Numbered from the stretch's first letter, positions 37,370 through 45,857 are shown. The stretch: 64,000 bases of DNA from Propioniciclava coleopterorum (GCF_011393335.1 NZ_CP049865.1:1816722-1880721), one strand, 5' to 3'. Numbers and translations: made by a program. Notes: generated by a model not told the origin, from the letters alone.

Positions 37370-38835
37370 GGCTCTTCATACCTGCGGTGGGTCGAGGTTG
37401 AGTCCGCCGCCGATGAGGAGCATGCGTAGTCGGTAGTTCTCGCGGTTGCGGAAGCCTCTGGCGATGCGTCGGTGGAGCTCGATGAGCCCGTTGATGCTCT
37501 CGGTGCCGCCATTGGATGCGCGGCCGGTGTCGAAGTAGGCCAGGAAGGCGTCTTTCCACTGTCTGAGGGTGCGGCCGAGTCGGGCGATCTCGGGGATCGG
37601 GCAGGAGGGGAACCCGTCGACGACTTGCTCGGCAATCTGGCGGCCCTTGGCTGGGTCGGGGTGGGCGTAGGCGGCTCGAACCTTCTGGGCGCACTGCCAG
37701 GCGACGTGGACGGCGTCGTGGCGGTCATCGGCGGCGATCGCCGCGGCGAGGCGGGCGTGTTGCTTGTCTGTGAGCCGTTCGGCCGCGCAACGCAGGATGT
37801 TACGGATCCCGTAGAGCGGGTCGCCGGAACGACCCCGGTGGCCGTGGATCTCCTGCTGCACGCGGCGGCGGACCTCATCGACGGCCCGGCTGGCCAGAGC
37901 GACCACATGAAACGCATCAAGGACGGCGGTGGCGTCGGCGAGCTTGTCGTCGATGGCGTTCTTGTAGCCGCGGAACGGGTCCAGGGTGGCGACCTCGACC
38001 CCGGCCTTGAACCCCTTCCCGCGCTGGTCGAGCCACGTCTTGTACACGGTGCCCGAACGTCCCGGCACCAGATCGAGCAGCCGGGCATGGACGCGTCCGT
38101 CCTTGTCACGAGTGAGGTCGACCATGCCGGTGAGCTCCTTGGGGCCACGCTTGCGGGGGCTCACGTGGTGCCACAGGTGCTCATCCACCCCAAGCGTGGT
38201 CACGCCGGCGAACCGGGACTCATCAGCGGCGGCACGCTGCAGGATCGGCTCGATGCTGGTCCACACAGTCCGCCACGTGGTGGCCAACTGCCGAGCCAGC
38301 CCGGCGATGCTGGCGTGCTCGCGTCGGACCTGCTCGGTCGCCCAGCGACACGCCCGGGTGGTGAGCATCGCGCGTGGCTTGGCGATCTGTTCGTCCTGCT
38401 CGGTGAACACCCCTACGGGACAGGACGGCTCGGGACACGTCCACGTGCGTTTGCGCCAACGCACGCGTGTCGGGGCTCCGAAGCAGGGGATGTCGACCAA
38501 GGTGACCGTCCGTCGGCCATGGCTGCGGGCTACCACCCCGCAGGTCGGGCAGCCCATCATCGCTGGTGGGGACTCGACCTCGACCACCAGCCCGGCAGGT
38601 CGCCGGTCCACTCCGATGACGTGCACGCCGGGCAAGCCGACCAGACGGTCACAGTTGTCGCAGTAGGCGTCGTCATGGGGGCAGCGCGCAGCACACGTCG
38701 TAGGCTCAGACACAGTCGGGGTCCTCGGTGGATAAGAAGCTTGGTAACTCCTGATCCTGAGGGCCCCGACCCCTACCTCAGCCCACCCCGCTCACCCGGC
38801 GTGTCGCCCCCGACCCACCGCAAGTACGAAGAGCC
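37370..38835. mobile_element. Complete ISL3-family insertion sequence (1466 bp)
   Basis: Bounded by 24-bp terminal inverted repeats starting GGCTCTTC (left 37370-37393, right 38812-38835), with two mismatches. It is flanked by perfect 8-bp direct repeats GTCAATCC. It carries a single intact transposase gene whose stop codon lies inside the left inverted repeat, plus ~100 bp of noncoding sequence at the right end. All parts needed for transposition look intact, so the insertion is recent. It separates two tandem paralogous genes and falls at the stop codon of the upstream one. Confidence 0.93.
37376..38713 (-). CDS. ISL3 family transposase
   Basis: A 445-residue DDE transposase. The N-terminal zinc-binding region has CPHDDAYCDNC, GCPTCG and CPEPSCPVG. 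An HTH follows (SIAGLARQLATTWRTVW). The catalytic triad is in TLGVDEHLWH (first Asp), VATLDPFRGY (second Asp) and GTESINGLIELHRRIARGFRN (Glu), the ISL3 arrangement. GTG 38713 is the start. The gene fills nearly the whole element and shows no lesion, unlike many neighbouring chromosomal genes. Confidence 0.95.
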   Translation of the reverse strand: MSEPTTCAARCPHDDAYCDNCDRLVGLPGVHVIGVDRRPAGLVVEVESPPAMMGCPTCGVVARSHGRRTVTLVDIPCFGAPTRVRWRKRTWTCPEPSCPVGVFTEQDEQIAKPRAMLTTRACRWATEQVRREHASIAGLARQLATTWRTVWTSIEPILQRAAADESRFAGVTTLGVDEHLWHHVSPRKRGPKELTGMVDLTRDKDGRVHARLLDLVPGRSGTVYKTWLDQRGKGFKAGVEVATLDPFRGYKNAIDDKLADATAVLDAFHVVALASRAVDEVRRRVQQEIHGHRGRSGDPLYGIRNILRCAAERLTDKQHARLAAAIAADDRHDAVHVAWQCAQKVRAAYAHPDPAKGRQIAEQVVDGFPSCPIPEIARLGRTLRQWKDAFLAYFDTGRASNGGTESINGLIELHRRIARGFRNRENYRLRMLLIGGGLNLDPPQV

Positions 38836-38843
38836 GTCAATCC
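38836..38843. repeat. Target-site duplication, right copy
   Basis: GTCAATCC; it includes the stop codon (reverse-strand TGA at 38837-38839) of paralog B, which therefore stays intact after insertion. Confidence 0.9.
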
Positions 38844-39844
38844 TTGGTCCAGCCGGAACCCAACTGGATCTCGTCCAGGGCCGCCGTCCGGGTGTCGCCG
38901 TTCGCGAAGAGGACCTCTACCCGGCGGATGGTGAACCCGTCGAACGTCGCACAGTCGTACCGGAGTGTGAAGGTGGAGCGGGACTTGTGGTCGCTGCCGG
39001 GCCCGACGCCCTCGTCGAGGGTGAAGTACTGGGACGTGGAGCCGGCGGCGTCGGGGATCTCGCGGCCCTGCGCGTCGTGGCCACTGACGGTGAAGGTCAC
39101 GCGGGCCCAGGCGCGATCGGTCAGGTTGCTGAACGTGGGACGCAGGTCGTAGGAACAGATCCCCCTGGACTCCCGCACGCCGTTCACCCACCAGGTCCCG
39201 GTCACGCGGACCGTGTTCCGACGGGCGGCCCGCTCCTCGTCGGTGCACTTCGTGGCGAGTTCCTGGAACGCCGCGTGGTCCCGGACGTGGGCGCGGCTGG
39301 GGAACGGCAGCGCCTGATAGGTGGTCCCGGCGGGCACGACCGCGGCGCAGTCCCGCGACGCCAGGACGGCGTCGATCGCCCGCTGGGCATGATCGATGGC
39401 CTGGACCGTTGCTCGCATCTGAGCGATGGCCTCGTCCAGCACGCCCGCGTTGCGGACGCGCGGGCGCAGGTCCACGCCCAGGGCGAGGTACATCCGCTCG
39501 ATCCCCTCGACGCGCTCGCGGGCGTTGATGTCGACGGTGCCGATCTGCTCGATGGCCCATTCGACGCGCTCGACCGCCTGGGTGTCGCTCACCGTGCGCA
39601 GGAGGGCGAGCCCGCCTCCCAGCAGGGCGAGGGCGAGGACGCCGATCACCAGGAACACCGGCCAGCGCTTCCGGCGCGGAGCCGGCGGGCCGGAAAGGGC
39701 CGGAGGAAGCCCGGGGCCGGCGCCGTACGGGGGCGGAGTGGTGGGTACGGAATGGGGCGGCGATCCGTGCGGCTCCGATCGAGCGATCCCGCCGAGATCG
39801 CCCGGCCGATGGCCGGGCCATGAGGGGTCCGGGGGTCTCGACAT
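38837..39844 (-). CDS. Membrane-anchored paralog B: Pro-rich tail, TM, helical region, FxLYD-like C-terminus
   Basis: A 335-residue protein of unknown function. The N-terminal ~65 residues are cytoplasmic and Pro/Gly-rich (PPHSVPTTPPPYGAGPG), followed by one TM helix (WPVFLVIGVLALALLGGGLALL). The outside part has a helical stretch with IEQIGTVDINARERVEGIERM, two Cys (RDCAAVV, TKCTDEE), an alpha-to-beta boundary and a beta-sandwich (CSYDLRPTFSNLTDRAWARVTFTVSG...) ending GSGWTKD. ATG 39844 has AAAGGGG upstream; a longer start at 39883 lacks one. It matches paralog A across the whole extracellular part. The pair were adjacent genes before the ISL3 insertion. Confidence 0.75.
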   Translation of the reverse strand: MSRPPDPSWPGHRPGDLGGIARSEPHGSPPHSVPTTPPPYGAGPGLPPALSGPPAPRRKRWPVFLVIGVLALALLGGGLALLRTVSDTQAVERVEWAIEQIGTVDINARERVEGIERMYLALGVDLRPRVRNAGVLDEAIAQMRATVQAIDHAQRAIDAVLASRDCAAVVPAGTTYQALPFPSRAHVRDHAAFQELATKCTDEERAARRNTVRVTGTWWVNGVRESRGICSYDLRPTFSNLTDRAWARVTFTVSGHDAQGREIPDAAGSTSQYFTLDEGVGPGSDHKSRSTFTLRYDCATFDGFTIRRVEVLFANGDTRTAALDEIQLGSGWTKD

Positions 39845-39861
39845 CTCGCCCCTTTTGATCG

Positions 39862-39881
39862 GGCCCGCACCATTGCGGGCC
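39862..39881. other. Perfect hairpin upstream of paralog B
   Basis: GGCCCGCA and TGCGGGCC flank a CCAT loop, ending 18 bp before the paralog B start. It lies in the leader and could affect translation or be an operator. Confidence 0.3.
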
Positions 39882-40098
39882 ACCTGAACGCGAGCGTATC
39901 GCCGGCCTCCCCCTGCGGGAGCGGAATTGCGTCAAGGGGACGGTTGCACGGATTGAGCTCAGTTCCCAGGGTGTACCCCGGCCAAGGCGTTGATAGCAGC
40001 GCGTCTGGTTGAACAAAGGGAGAACGTCAGGATGGGATTGGCTTGTCCACGGACAGATCGGCTCGGGCACGACTTACCCACCGCTGAGGAGAACCCCC

Positions 40099-40998
40099 AT
40101 GACTCGTCTGATTCCGCTGGGTGCAGAGGAACGCATGGTCCAACTCGCCGAGGGCCCTGTCCGGGTGCTCACCGGCGGCAACGCCGACGACGCGACGATC
40201 CCCGTGGTGCTGATCCACGGCGGCGGCACCGACAACGCAGGCATCTCCTGGTTCCACAGCTTCGCAGCGCTGGGTGGCGATCGCGGCGTGATCGCGGTCG
40301 ACCTTCCGGGCTTCGGAGGCACGAAGGAGGTGCTGCCCGTGGGAGGTCCCGGACCGATGGCGGACTTCGTCGTCCGGGTGGCCGATGCAATGGGCGTGTC
40401 GAAAGCGGCGATGATCGGCGTCTCCATGGGCGGCGATGTCGCGCTCAACGTCGCGCTCCGCCATCCCGAGCGGACGGCGGCGCTCGTCCTCATCGCTCCC
40501 GGTGGCCTGGCCGAACGGGTCGGAGGACGAGCGACGCATTTCTTGTCCTGGCTCGGCGCGCAACTCCCCGATTGGCTCCTGCTGCCCCTGGCTCGGGTCG
40601 CCAACCGCTTCTCCCGCTCCGTCCTGAAGGCGATCGTCGAGGATCTGGCGACGCTTCCGCCCGAGGTCGTCGACGAGTTCGTGCGTGAGGCCAGAGGCCC
40701 GCGGGCCGGCATCGGCTACGGGCGCTACAACCAGGAGACGATCGGCCGGACGCGGCTGCTCAACGACCTGACCCCGCGACTGCACGAGATCGGTGTGCCC
40801 ACGCTGCTGTTCCATGGTGAGAGCGACCGAATGGTCGACCCCGCGGACTCCCGGCGCGCCGCCGAGCTCATCCCCGATGCGCGGCTCGTGCTCGTCCCGC
40901 GCATCGGTCATTGGGTCCAGCTCGAAGCGCCTGATCTCTTCGCCGAGGAGACACGGCGCTTCCTCGCCGCAGTCGAAGGCGCACCCGGCGCGTCGTAG
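40099..40998 (+). CDS. Alpha/beta hydrolase (MhpC-like)
   Basis: A 299-residue hydrolase. The oxyanion strand reads VVLIHGGGTDNAGISW, the nucleophile elbow is MIGVSMGGDVAL (Ser near residue 103), the Asp is in LFHGESDRMVDPADS and the late His in VPRIGHWVQLEAP. This order matches the MhpC/epoxide hydrolase/esterase-lipase group, and a C-C bond hydrolase or esterase role is possible. The start is ATG 40099 with GAGGAG 8 bp upstream. The longer frame begins in noncoding sequence. It stands alone, convergent with the nuclease gene. Confidence 0.87.
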   Translation: MTRLIPLGAEERMVQLAEGPVRVLTGGNADDATIPVVLIHGGGTDNAGISWFHSFAALGGDRGVIAVDLPGFGGTKEVLPVGGPGPMADFVVRVADAMGVSKAAMIGVSMGGDVALNVALRHPERTAALVLIAPGGLAERVGGRATHFLSWLGAQLPDWLLLPLARVANRFSRSVLKAIVEDLATLPPEVVDEFVREARGPRAGIGYGRYNQETIGRTRLLNDLTPRLHEIGVPTLLFHGESDRMVDPADSRRAAELIPDARLVLVPRIGHWVQLEAPDLFAEETRRFLAAVEGAPGAS

Positions 40999-41077
40999 CC
41001 GCCGGCGGTGCGCCCGGCGCGAGGACCCGCAAGAGACCGGGCCAGGAGACGAGATTCCGTCCCGAACGACGGTGAGG

Positions 41078-42118
41078 TCAGGGAGTCTCGACGTCGTCCA
41101 GCACCCAAACCTGCTTGAGGGGGATCTGAGCGCGCGTGCCGGCCGGCAGCCGGTCGTACGTCTCGAACAGCTTGTCCAGCATCGCCTCCGCGTCCCACAC
41201 GCGCAGCATGGTGCGATCCCGCTCGAACTCCTTGCGGGCGGGTTTCGTCACCCCACCCCACGCCACGAGCAGCCCCTGGTCGGCCTTGTGCTGCACCATC
41301 GCCGAGTGGAGGCCGCGGACGACCTTGACGTCGATCGGTGAGGACTCCGACTTCACCTCGACGATGAGGGTGGGCGCGTCGAGGCCCAGTGGGCCGCGCC
41401 CGGCGATGATGTCGACGCCGCCGTCCGGCCCGGGAGGGGACACCTCGCACTGGAAGCCGAGCACGGTCAGGACGTCGGACACGAGATGCGTGAGCTGGTG
41501 CTCCCGGAAGGTGGCCGCCACGTGCGTGCGCACCCGGTCCCTGATGGCTTCGATCGTCGGGGCGGTGTCCGGGTCGGTGACGTTCGTGTCGAGGTTCTCG
41601 TGCGCGGGCGTCGTGGTGATGGCCCGCGGATCGACGCCCGTGGCGGCGACGGACTCCAGACGCTCCAACGCGTTGTGGCGCGACGGGCTGAACACGGTCA
41701 TGGCGCCGCCCAACGTGTAGAGCAGGTCCTGGGCGATGACCGCCTTCGCGACCGGCTCGGGCTGCCAGTCGACGGACACGAACTTCTGTCGGGTGGGGTC
41801 CGGCTCGTCGGCGTCAAAGGCATAGCCGCCCGTGACGCGGCCGAACTGCACGTAGCCCGGCCGGGACTTCAGGGGCAGCACGATGAGGTCGCCGGGCTGG
41901 ATCGTGTTGCGGAACGCCCACAGTTGAGCGGTGTAGTTCGACGCACGGTTGGCGGGGATGCCGGGCTCGCGGGACTCCACCAGCGCCCGCACGTCCTCGC
42001 GCGACCGGCACGCAGCGATGTCGCCCAGGTTGGGCCAGCCGATCGTGGCCCGCCCTCGGTCCAGGTTGAACTGTTCGTTCGCGCCCCGTGCGCCGGCGCG
42101 CACCACCCATGCGGTCAT
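41078..42118 (-). CDS. Mrr-type restriction endonuclease with PUA/EVE-like N-terminus
   Basis: A 346-residue nuclease. The C-terminal domain (residues ~200-320) has the Mrr PD-(D/E)xK core: GPDGGVDIIAGRG supplies the Asp, LIVEVKSES the ExK. It resembles type IV enzymes that cut modified DNA, or two-component restriction proteins. The N-terminal ~120 residues (TAWVVRAGARGANEQFN, IQPGDLIVLPLKSRPGYVQFGRVTGGYAF) are strand-rich, with a GD-IVLP loop like the EVE/PUA-type domains that read modified bases. No methyltransferase or specificity gene is nearby, so it would act alone. GGAAG precedes ATG 42118. It is adjacent to a tRNA gene, a frequent entry point for transferred DNA. Confidence 0.85.
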   Translation of the reverse strand: MTAWVVRAGARGANEQFNLDRGRATIGWPNLGDIAACRSREDVRALVESREPGIPANRASNYTAQLWAFRNTIQPGDLIVLPLKSRPGYVQFGRVTGGYAFDADEPDPTRQKFVSVDWQPEPVAKAVIAQDLLYTLGGAMTVFSPSRHNALERLESVAATGVDPRAITTTPAHENLDTNVTDPDTAPTIEAIRDRVRTHVAATFREHQLTHLVSDVLTVLGFQCEVSPPGPDGGVDIIAGRGPLGLDAPTLIVEVKSESSPIDVKVVRGLHSAMVQHKADQGLLVAWGGVTKPARKEFERDRTMLRVWDAEAMLDKLFETYDRLPAGTRAQIPLKQVWVLDDVETP

Positions 42119-42233
42119 GGAGTCACTTCCATTCGCGTTTGCCAGTCGGGTTGCTGAGCCTCAGCGCTCGAGAACCCCGTCAGAAAGGGTGGCATGAATG
42201 GTCCGCTGGTGCGAGGACCTGCCCGGGTCGCGG

Positions 42234-42306
42234 TGGACCCAGGGGGACTCGAACCCCCAACCCCCTGCTTGCAAAGCAGGTGCGCTACCAATTGCGCCAT
42301 GGGCCC
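42234..42306 (-). tRNA. tRNA-Ala (anticodon TGC)
   Basis: 73 nt to the discriminator base. The acceptor stem GGGCCCA/TGGGTCC pairs fully, with the G3-U70 pair that identifies alanine tRNAs. The D stem is GCGC/GCGC, the anticodon stem CCTGC/GCAGG holds the loop TTTGCAA with anticodon TGC, and the T arm has GGGGG-TTCGAGT-CCCCC. CCA is not encoded. Confidence 0.95.
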
Positions 42307-42343
42307 CGGCGAAGGTCGAGTATAGGTCACCGGCCCTACCCGC

Positions 42344-42928
42344 TCACGCGGGGGCGTCCGGCTTTCTGGGGAGCGGGAACGCGAGACCGTAGATCTTGAC
42401 GGTGCGCCGGTCGGACGGCTGGTCGGCGGCCGCGGCCTTGGCGGCGTCCACGTGGCGCGTGATGAGCTCGGTCAGCTCGTCTCCGAGGGCGTTCATCTCG
42501 TCCTTGGTCATGGCGACCGTCGACTCCGAATGCAGCGTGTTCTGCACCCACGCGACGTCCTCGGACGCCTGGCGCGCGCCCCACTCGGTCAGGTGGTCCG
42601 CGGTCGCCTGGGTCCAGTGCTGCAGCACCGCCTGTCCGGCCAGCCGGTCCTCCTCGGTGTCGGCGTCGAACCGGAAGCCGATGGGGTGCCACCAGCGCTC
42701 GCGGCCGGTGCCGCGACCGATGTCCTCGGCGATGAGGCCGTGCCGCTCGAGCTGGCGCAGGTGGTAGCTGGTCTGGCCGGTGCTCTCGCCGATCTCCCGC
42801 GCGAGCATGGACGCCGTCGCCGGACCGCCGTCCTTGAGCAGGTCGTACAGCCGCATGCGCAGTGGGTGGGAGAACGCCTTCAGCGTCGCGGCGTCGAGTC
42901 GCCGCGTCTCGGGCTTGTCGGAGGGCAT
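42344..42928 (-). CDS. ArsR-like winged-HTH transcriptional regulator
   Basis: A 194-residue regulator. The N-terminal HTH_20-type winged helix begins LDAATLKAFSHPLRMRLYDLLKDGGPATASMLAREIGESTGQTSYHLRQLERHGLI, a typical ArsR-like repressor layout (described here in helix blocks). No metal-binding Cys cluster is visible, so it probably senses a small molecule. The C-terminal ~100 residues are helical and may dimerise. It is divergent from an MFS exporter gene and probably represses it; the shared spacer has CCTTTGCA twice. Confidence 0.88.
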   Translation of the reverse strand: MPSDKPETRRLDAATLKAFSHPLRMRLYDLLKDGGPATASMLAREIGESTGQTSYHLRQLERHGLIAEDIGRGTGRERWWHPIGFRFDADTEEDRLAGQAVLQHWTQATADHLTEWGARQASEDVAWVQNTLHSESTVAMTKDEMNALGDELTELITRHVDAAKAAAADQPSDRRTVKIYGLAFPLPRKPDAPA

Positions 42929-42940
42929 GGTGCAGAGATA

Positions 42941-42962
42941 CCTTTGCAGAGAATCCTTTGCA
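42941..42962. promoter_or_regulatory. Direct-repeat operator candidate, ArsR/MFS spacer
   Basis: CCTTTGCA at 42941-42948 and again at 42955-42962, 14 bp apart. It lies 12 bp before the regulator ATG and upstream of the MFS gene. Confidence 0.4.
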
Positions 42963-42994
42963 TAACTTCTTCTGGTCCCAGGATAGGGGGCGCG

Positions 42995-44290
42995 ATGACC
43001 CGCACCGACGCCGACCCGGCCGGACGCGTCCTCGGGCGCCGCTTCGGCGTCCACCTCTCGGCGGTGGGACTGGCGAACCTCGCCGACGGGGTCGTGCAGA
43101 CCGCGGTCCCGCTGCTGGCGATCACCCTCACGCGCTCCCCGGCGCTCATCGGCGCCCTGACCGCCGCCGTGTGGCTGCCCTGGCTGCTGGCCGGGCCACT
43201 CGCGGGGGTGTACGTCGACCGCTGGGACCGCCGCCGCACCATGCTCGTCGCCCTCGGCGTCCGCGCGGGGCTGCTCGCGGCGGTGGCGGCGCTCGCCGGG
43301 GCCGGACGCCTCAGCATCGGAATGCTCGTCGGCCTCGCGCTCGGCTACGGCGCCACCGAGGTCTTCACCGACCTCGCCGCGCAGGCCCAGGTGCCGAACC
43401 TCGCCGGACGCGACCCCGGACGCCTCCGCGCGGCCAACGCGCGACTCGCCGCCGTCGAGGCGTTGACCAACTCGTTCGCCGGCCCGCCGATCGCGGGCTT
43501 CCTCGTGGCGGCGTCCGCCGCCTGGGCGCTGGGCGCCCCCGCCGCGATCGTCGCCGTGGCGGTCGTGACCCTCGCGGTCGGGCTGCGCGGCCGGTTCGTG
43601 GCTGCCCGCGGCGCCACCCAGGACGAGATCAAGGGCACCGCCGCCGGCGCCGACGCGCTCCCGACCGTCCGCGCCGAACTCGTCGAGGGGGCCACCACGC
43701 TGTGGCGGCACCCGGTGCTGCGTCCCTTGCTGCTGGCCGCGTCCGCCTGGAACTTCGCGTCGACCGCGTTCATGGCCGTCATCGTGCTCTGGCTCGTCGG
43801 GCCGGGATCGGCCGGCGGGTTCAGGCCGCAGCAGTTCTCCCTCGCCCTGGTCGCCATGCCGGTCGGGGCGCTCGCGGGCAGCGTCGTCGCCGAGACCGTG
43901 CTGCGGCGCGTCCCTGAGATCCCGGTCATGGTCGCCTGCTGGGGGATCAACGCGGCCGTGACCGTCGTGCCGCTGCTGTCGCCGACCCTGCCCGGTGCAA
44001 TCGTGTGGCTCCTCGTGGCGGGGTTCGCCGGCACGATCGGCAACGTCGTCACGACCTCGCTGCGCCCCCGCCTCATCCCGGACCGCCAACTCGGCAAGGT
44101 GTCGGGGGCCTCGCGGGCGCTCGGCTACGGCGCGATGCCGCTGGGCGCGCTCGTGGGCGGCCAGGTGGGGGAGTGGTTCGGCATCCCGGTCGTCCTGGTC
44201 GGGGTCGCGGTGGTCTTCGCGCTGGCGACGCTCGCCGTCGGCGTCCGGGTGCGGCAGTCGCTCGTGGACGCCCTGCTGCCCGCGTCCTGA
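42995..44290 (+). CDS. MFS transporter (probable drug exporter)
   Basis: A 431-residue membrane transporter with about 12 TM helices. The loop 2-3 motif of MFS exporters is GPLAGVYVDRWDRRRTM, and the central loop (RFVAARGATQDEIKGTAAGAD) is cytoplasmic. The group resembles the MFS_3/enterobactin-exporter-like (EntS) or macrolide exporter families. ATG 42995 is used; the in-frame stretch upstream overlaps the regulator gene. Its divergent ArsR-type neighbour suggests substrate-induced expression. Confidence 0.88.
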   Translation: MTRTDADPAGRVLGRRFGVHLSAVGLANLADGVVQTAVPLLAITLTRSPALIGALTAAVWLPWLLAGPLAGVYVDRWDRRRTMLVALGVRAGLLAAVAALAGAGRLSIGMLVGLALGYGATEVFTDLAAQAQVPNLAGRDPGRLRAANARLAAVEALTNSFAGPPIAGFLVAASAAWALGAPAAIVAVAVVTLAVGLRGRFVAARGATQDEIKGTAAGADALPTVRAELVEGATTLWRHPVLRPLLLAASAWNFASTAFMAVIVLWLVGPGSAGGFRPQQFSLALVAMPVGALAGSVVAETVLRRVPEIPVMVACWGINAAVTVVPLLSPTLPGAIVWLLVAGFAGTIGNVVTTSLRPRLIPDRQLGKVSGASRALGYGAMPLGALVGGQVGEWFGIPVVLVGVAVVFALATLAVGVRVRQSLVDALLPAS

Positions 44291-44409
44291 GTCGTCCCGC
44301 GCCCGCGCGCCGGCGCGTCCCCGAGCCCGCGACAAGGCGCGACGCGCGCTCGCCGACATAACGCACGATGCAACCTGGTTGCGCGGTCAACGACTTTTCC
44401 CGTACCGTT

Positions 44410-44530
44410 GATCGCGAGGGGAGTACTTCATAAGCCTCCGCCGGACACTACGAACGGTCACACATCGTTCTCGGCGTGAGCGCCCGACAAGGGTGAAGGA
44501 GACCTCAGACCGACAACGATCTGAGGAGAC
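44410..44530 (+). ncRNA. Candidate yybP-ykoY (Mn2+) riboswitch in the terC leader
   Basis: The leader has the family landmark GGGGAGTA (44419-44426) and a closing GACCTC (44501-44506) able to pair with GAGG(44416-44419) as P1. Downstream, CTCAGA (44504-44509) can instead pair with TCTGAG (44520-44525), which overlaps the terC ribosome binding site GAGGAG. The two pairings compete for 44504-44506. Metal binding, favouring P1, would free the site and switch terC on. yybP-ykoY RNAs are known upstream of TerC-family genes. Confidence 0.6.
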
Positions 44531-44532
44531 CT

Positions 44533-45564
44533 GTGTCCCCGCAACTCATGCCGCTCGAATCCGGGCTGTCCACCATCGGCACCCCCGCCCTGTGGGCCTG
44601 GACCATCGGCGGCGTCCTGGCGCTGTTCGTCCTGGACTTCATCATCACCCGCCGTCCGCACGAGGTCTCCATGAAGGAGGCCATCGGCTGGTCGGTGTTC
44701 TACGTCGCCCTGCCGCTGCTGTTCGGCGTCTACCTGCTCACCCAGTTCGGCGGCCAGATCGGGCTGGAGTACTACACCGGCTACCTCGTCGAGAAGTCCC
44801 TGTCGGTCGACAACCTGTTCGTGTTCATGCTGATCCTCAGCGGGTTCGCGGTACCGAAGGAACTGCAGCAGCGTGTCCTGCTCATCGGCGTGGCCGGCGC
44901 CCTGGTGCTCCGCGCCATCTTCATCGCGCTGGGCGCCACCCTGATCGCCCAGTTCAGCATCACGTTCCTCTTCTTCGGCCTGATCCTGCTCGCCACCGCC
45001 GTGAAGGTGTGGAAGGACGCCCAGGGCGAGGGCCACGACCAGGACGTCTCCGACCTCAAGGTCGTCCGCCTCATCCGCCGCTTCTGGCCGGTGACCGACG
45101 ACTACCGCGGCACGAAGATGACGGTCATGCAGGCCGGACGCCGCGCGCTGACCCCGCTGGCCGTCGTCACGATCGCGATCCTGGCCACCGACATCATGTT
45201 CGCCATTGACTCGGTGCCCGCCGTCTACGGCATCACCGGCGACCCCTACCTCGTCTTCGTGACCAACGCGTTCGCGCTGCTGGGCCTGCGCGCCCTCTAC
45301 TTCGTGCTGCAGGGCGTCCTGAGCAAGCTGGTCCACCTCAGCTACGGCCTGGCGATCATCCTCGCCTTCATCGGCGTGAAGCTCGTGCTGCACTGGGCGC
45401 ACGGCGTGTGGGCCTGGGTCCCGACCGTCCCGACGCTCGCCTCGCTGGGCGTCATCCTCGGCGTCCTCACGCTGGTGACCGTCACGAGCCTGATCGCCAA
45501 CAAGCGCGCCGAGCAGGCCGCGGCGGCCGCGCAGGAGGACGCTCTCGAGGACGCCAACGCCTAG
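44533..45564 (+). CDS. TerC family membrane protein (metal export/homeostasis)
   Basis: A 343-residue protein with about nine TM helices. TerC blocks are LEYYTGYLVEKSLSVDNLFVFMLI with the conserved Glu and Asp in the membrane, RVLLIGVAGALVLRAIFIALG, and the second half LATDIMFAIDSVPAVYGITGDPYLVFVTNAFALLGLRALYF. These paired acidic motifs fit cation transport; family members export Mn2+ or load it into secreted enzymes. GAGGAG lies 5 bp before GTG 44533. Control by the leader RNA is likely. The C-terminus is an Ala/Glu-rich cytoplasmic tail. Confidence 0.92.
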   Translation: MSPQLMPLESGLSTIGTPALWAWTIGGVLALFVLDFIITRRPHEVSMKEAIGWSVFYVALPLLFGVYLLTQFGGQIGLEYYTGYLVEKSLSVDNLFVFMLILSGFAVPKELQQRVLLIGVAGALVLRAIFIALGATLIAQFSITFLFFGLILLATAVKVWKDAQGEGHDQDVSDLKVVRLIRRFWPVTDDYRGTKMTVMQAGRRALTPLAVVTIAILATDIMFAIDSVPAVYGITGDPYLVFVTNAFALLGLRALYFVLQGVLSKLVHLSYGLAIILAFIGVKLVLHWAHGVWAWVPTVPTLASLGVILGVLTLVTVTSLIANKRAEQAAAAAQEDALEDANA

Positions 45565-45857
45565 TTCGGAGCGTCGCGCTTGACAGGCCGACGGCAACCA
45601 TTCTTCGCGTCAGGCGCGGATGCAACTATTCTGGGTATGTGTGGCCGTCGTGTGAGTTGATGTGCTATGTCCGCGCGCGGGTGGATTCCTCCCCCGGGCG
45701 CGGACCGCGCCTCGCTCCCGACTCCGTTCGGACCGCACCCGCGGCGTCCCAAAGGCGCGGCGGGTTCGCCGGGCTCAGCGCCGCATGATCACATCCGCCC
45801 CGGGGTGCGATCTCCACCGTCCGGCGCTGGGGGCGTCGGCCGCAACCGAGGACAGGC

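Noticed and set aside
41078-42118. Part of a full restriction-modification or BREX-like system
   Set aside because: No methyltransferase, specificity or helicase gene is next to it; neighbours are a hydrolase, tRNA and ArsR/MFS.
42234-42306. Integrative element attachment site at the tRNA
   Set aside because: No integrase is nearby and I could not find a repeated tRNA 3' end in the window.
45565-45857. Small genes in the terC-PBP spacer
   Set aside because: Short frames there lack ribosome binding sites and plausible composition; it is more likely the PBP promoter region.
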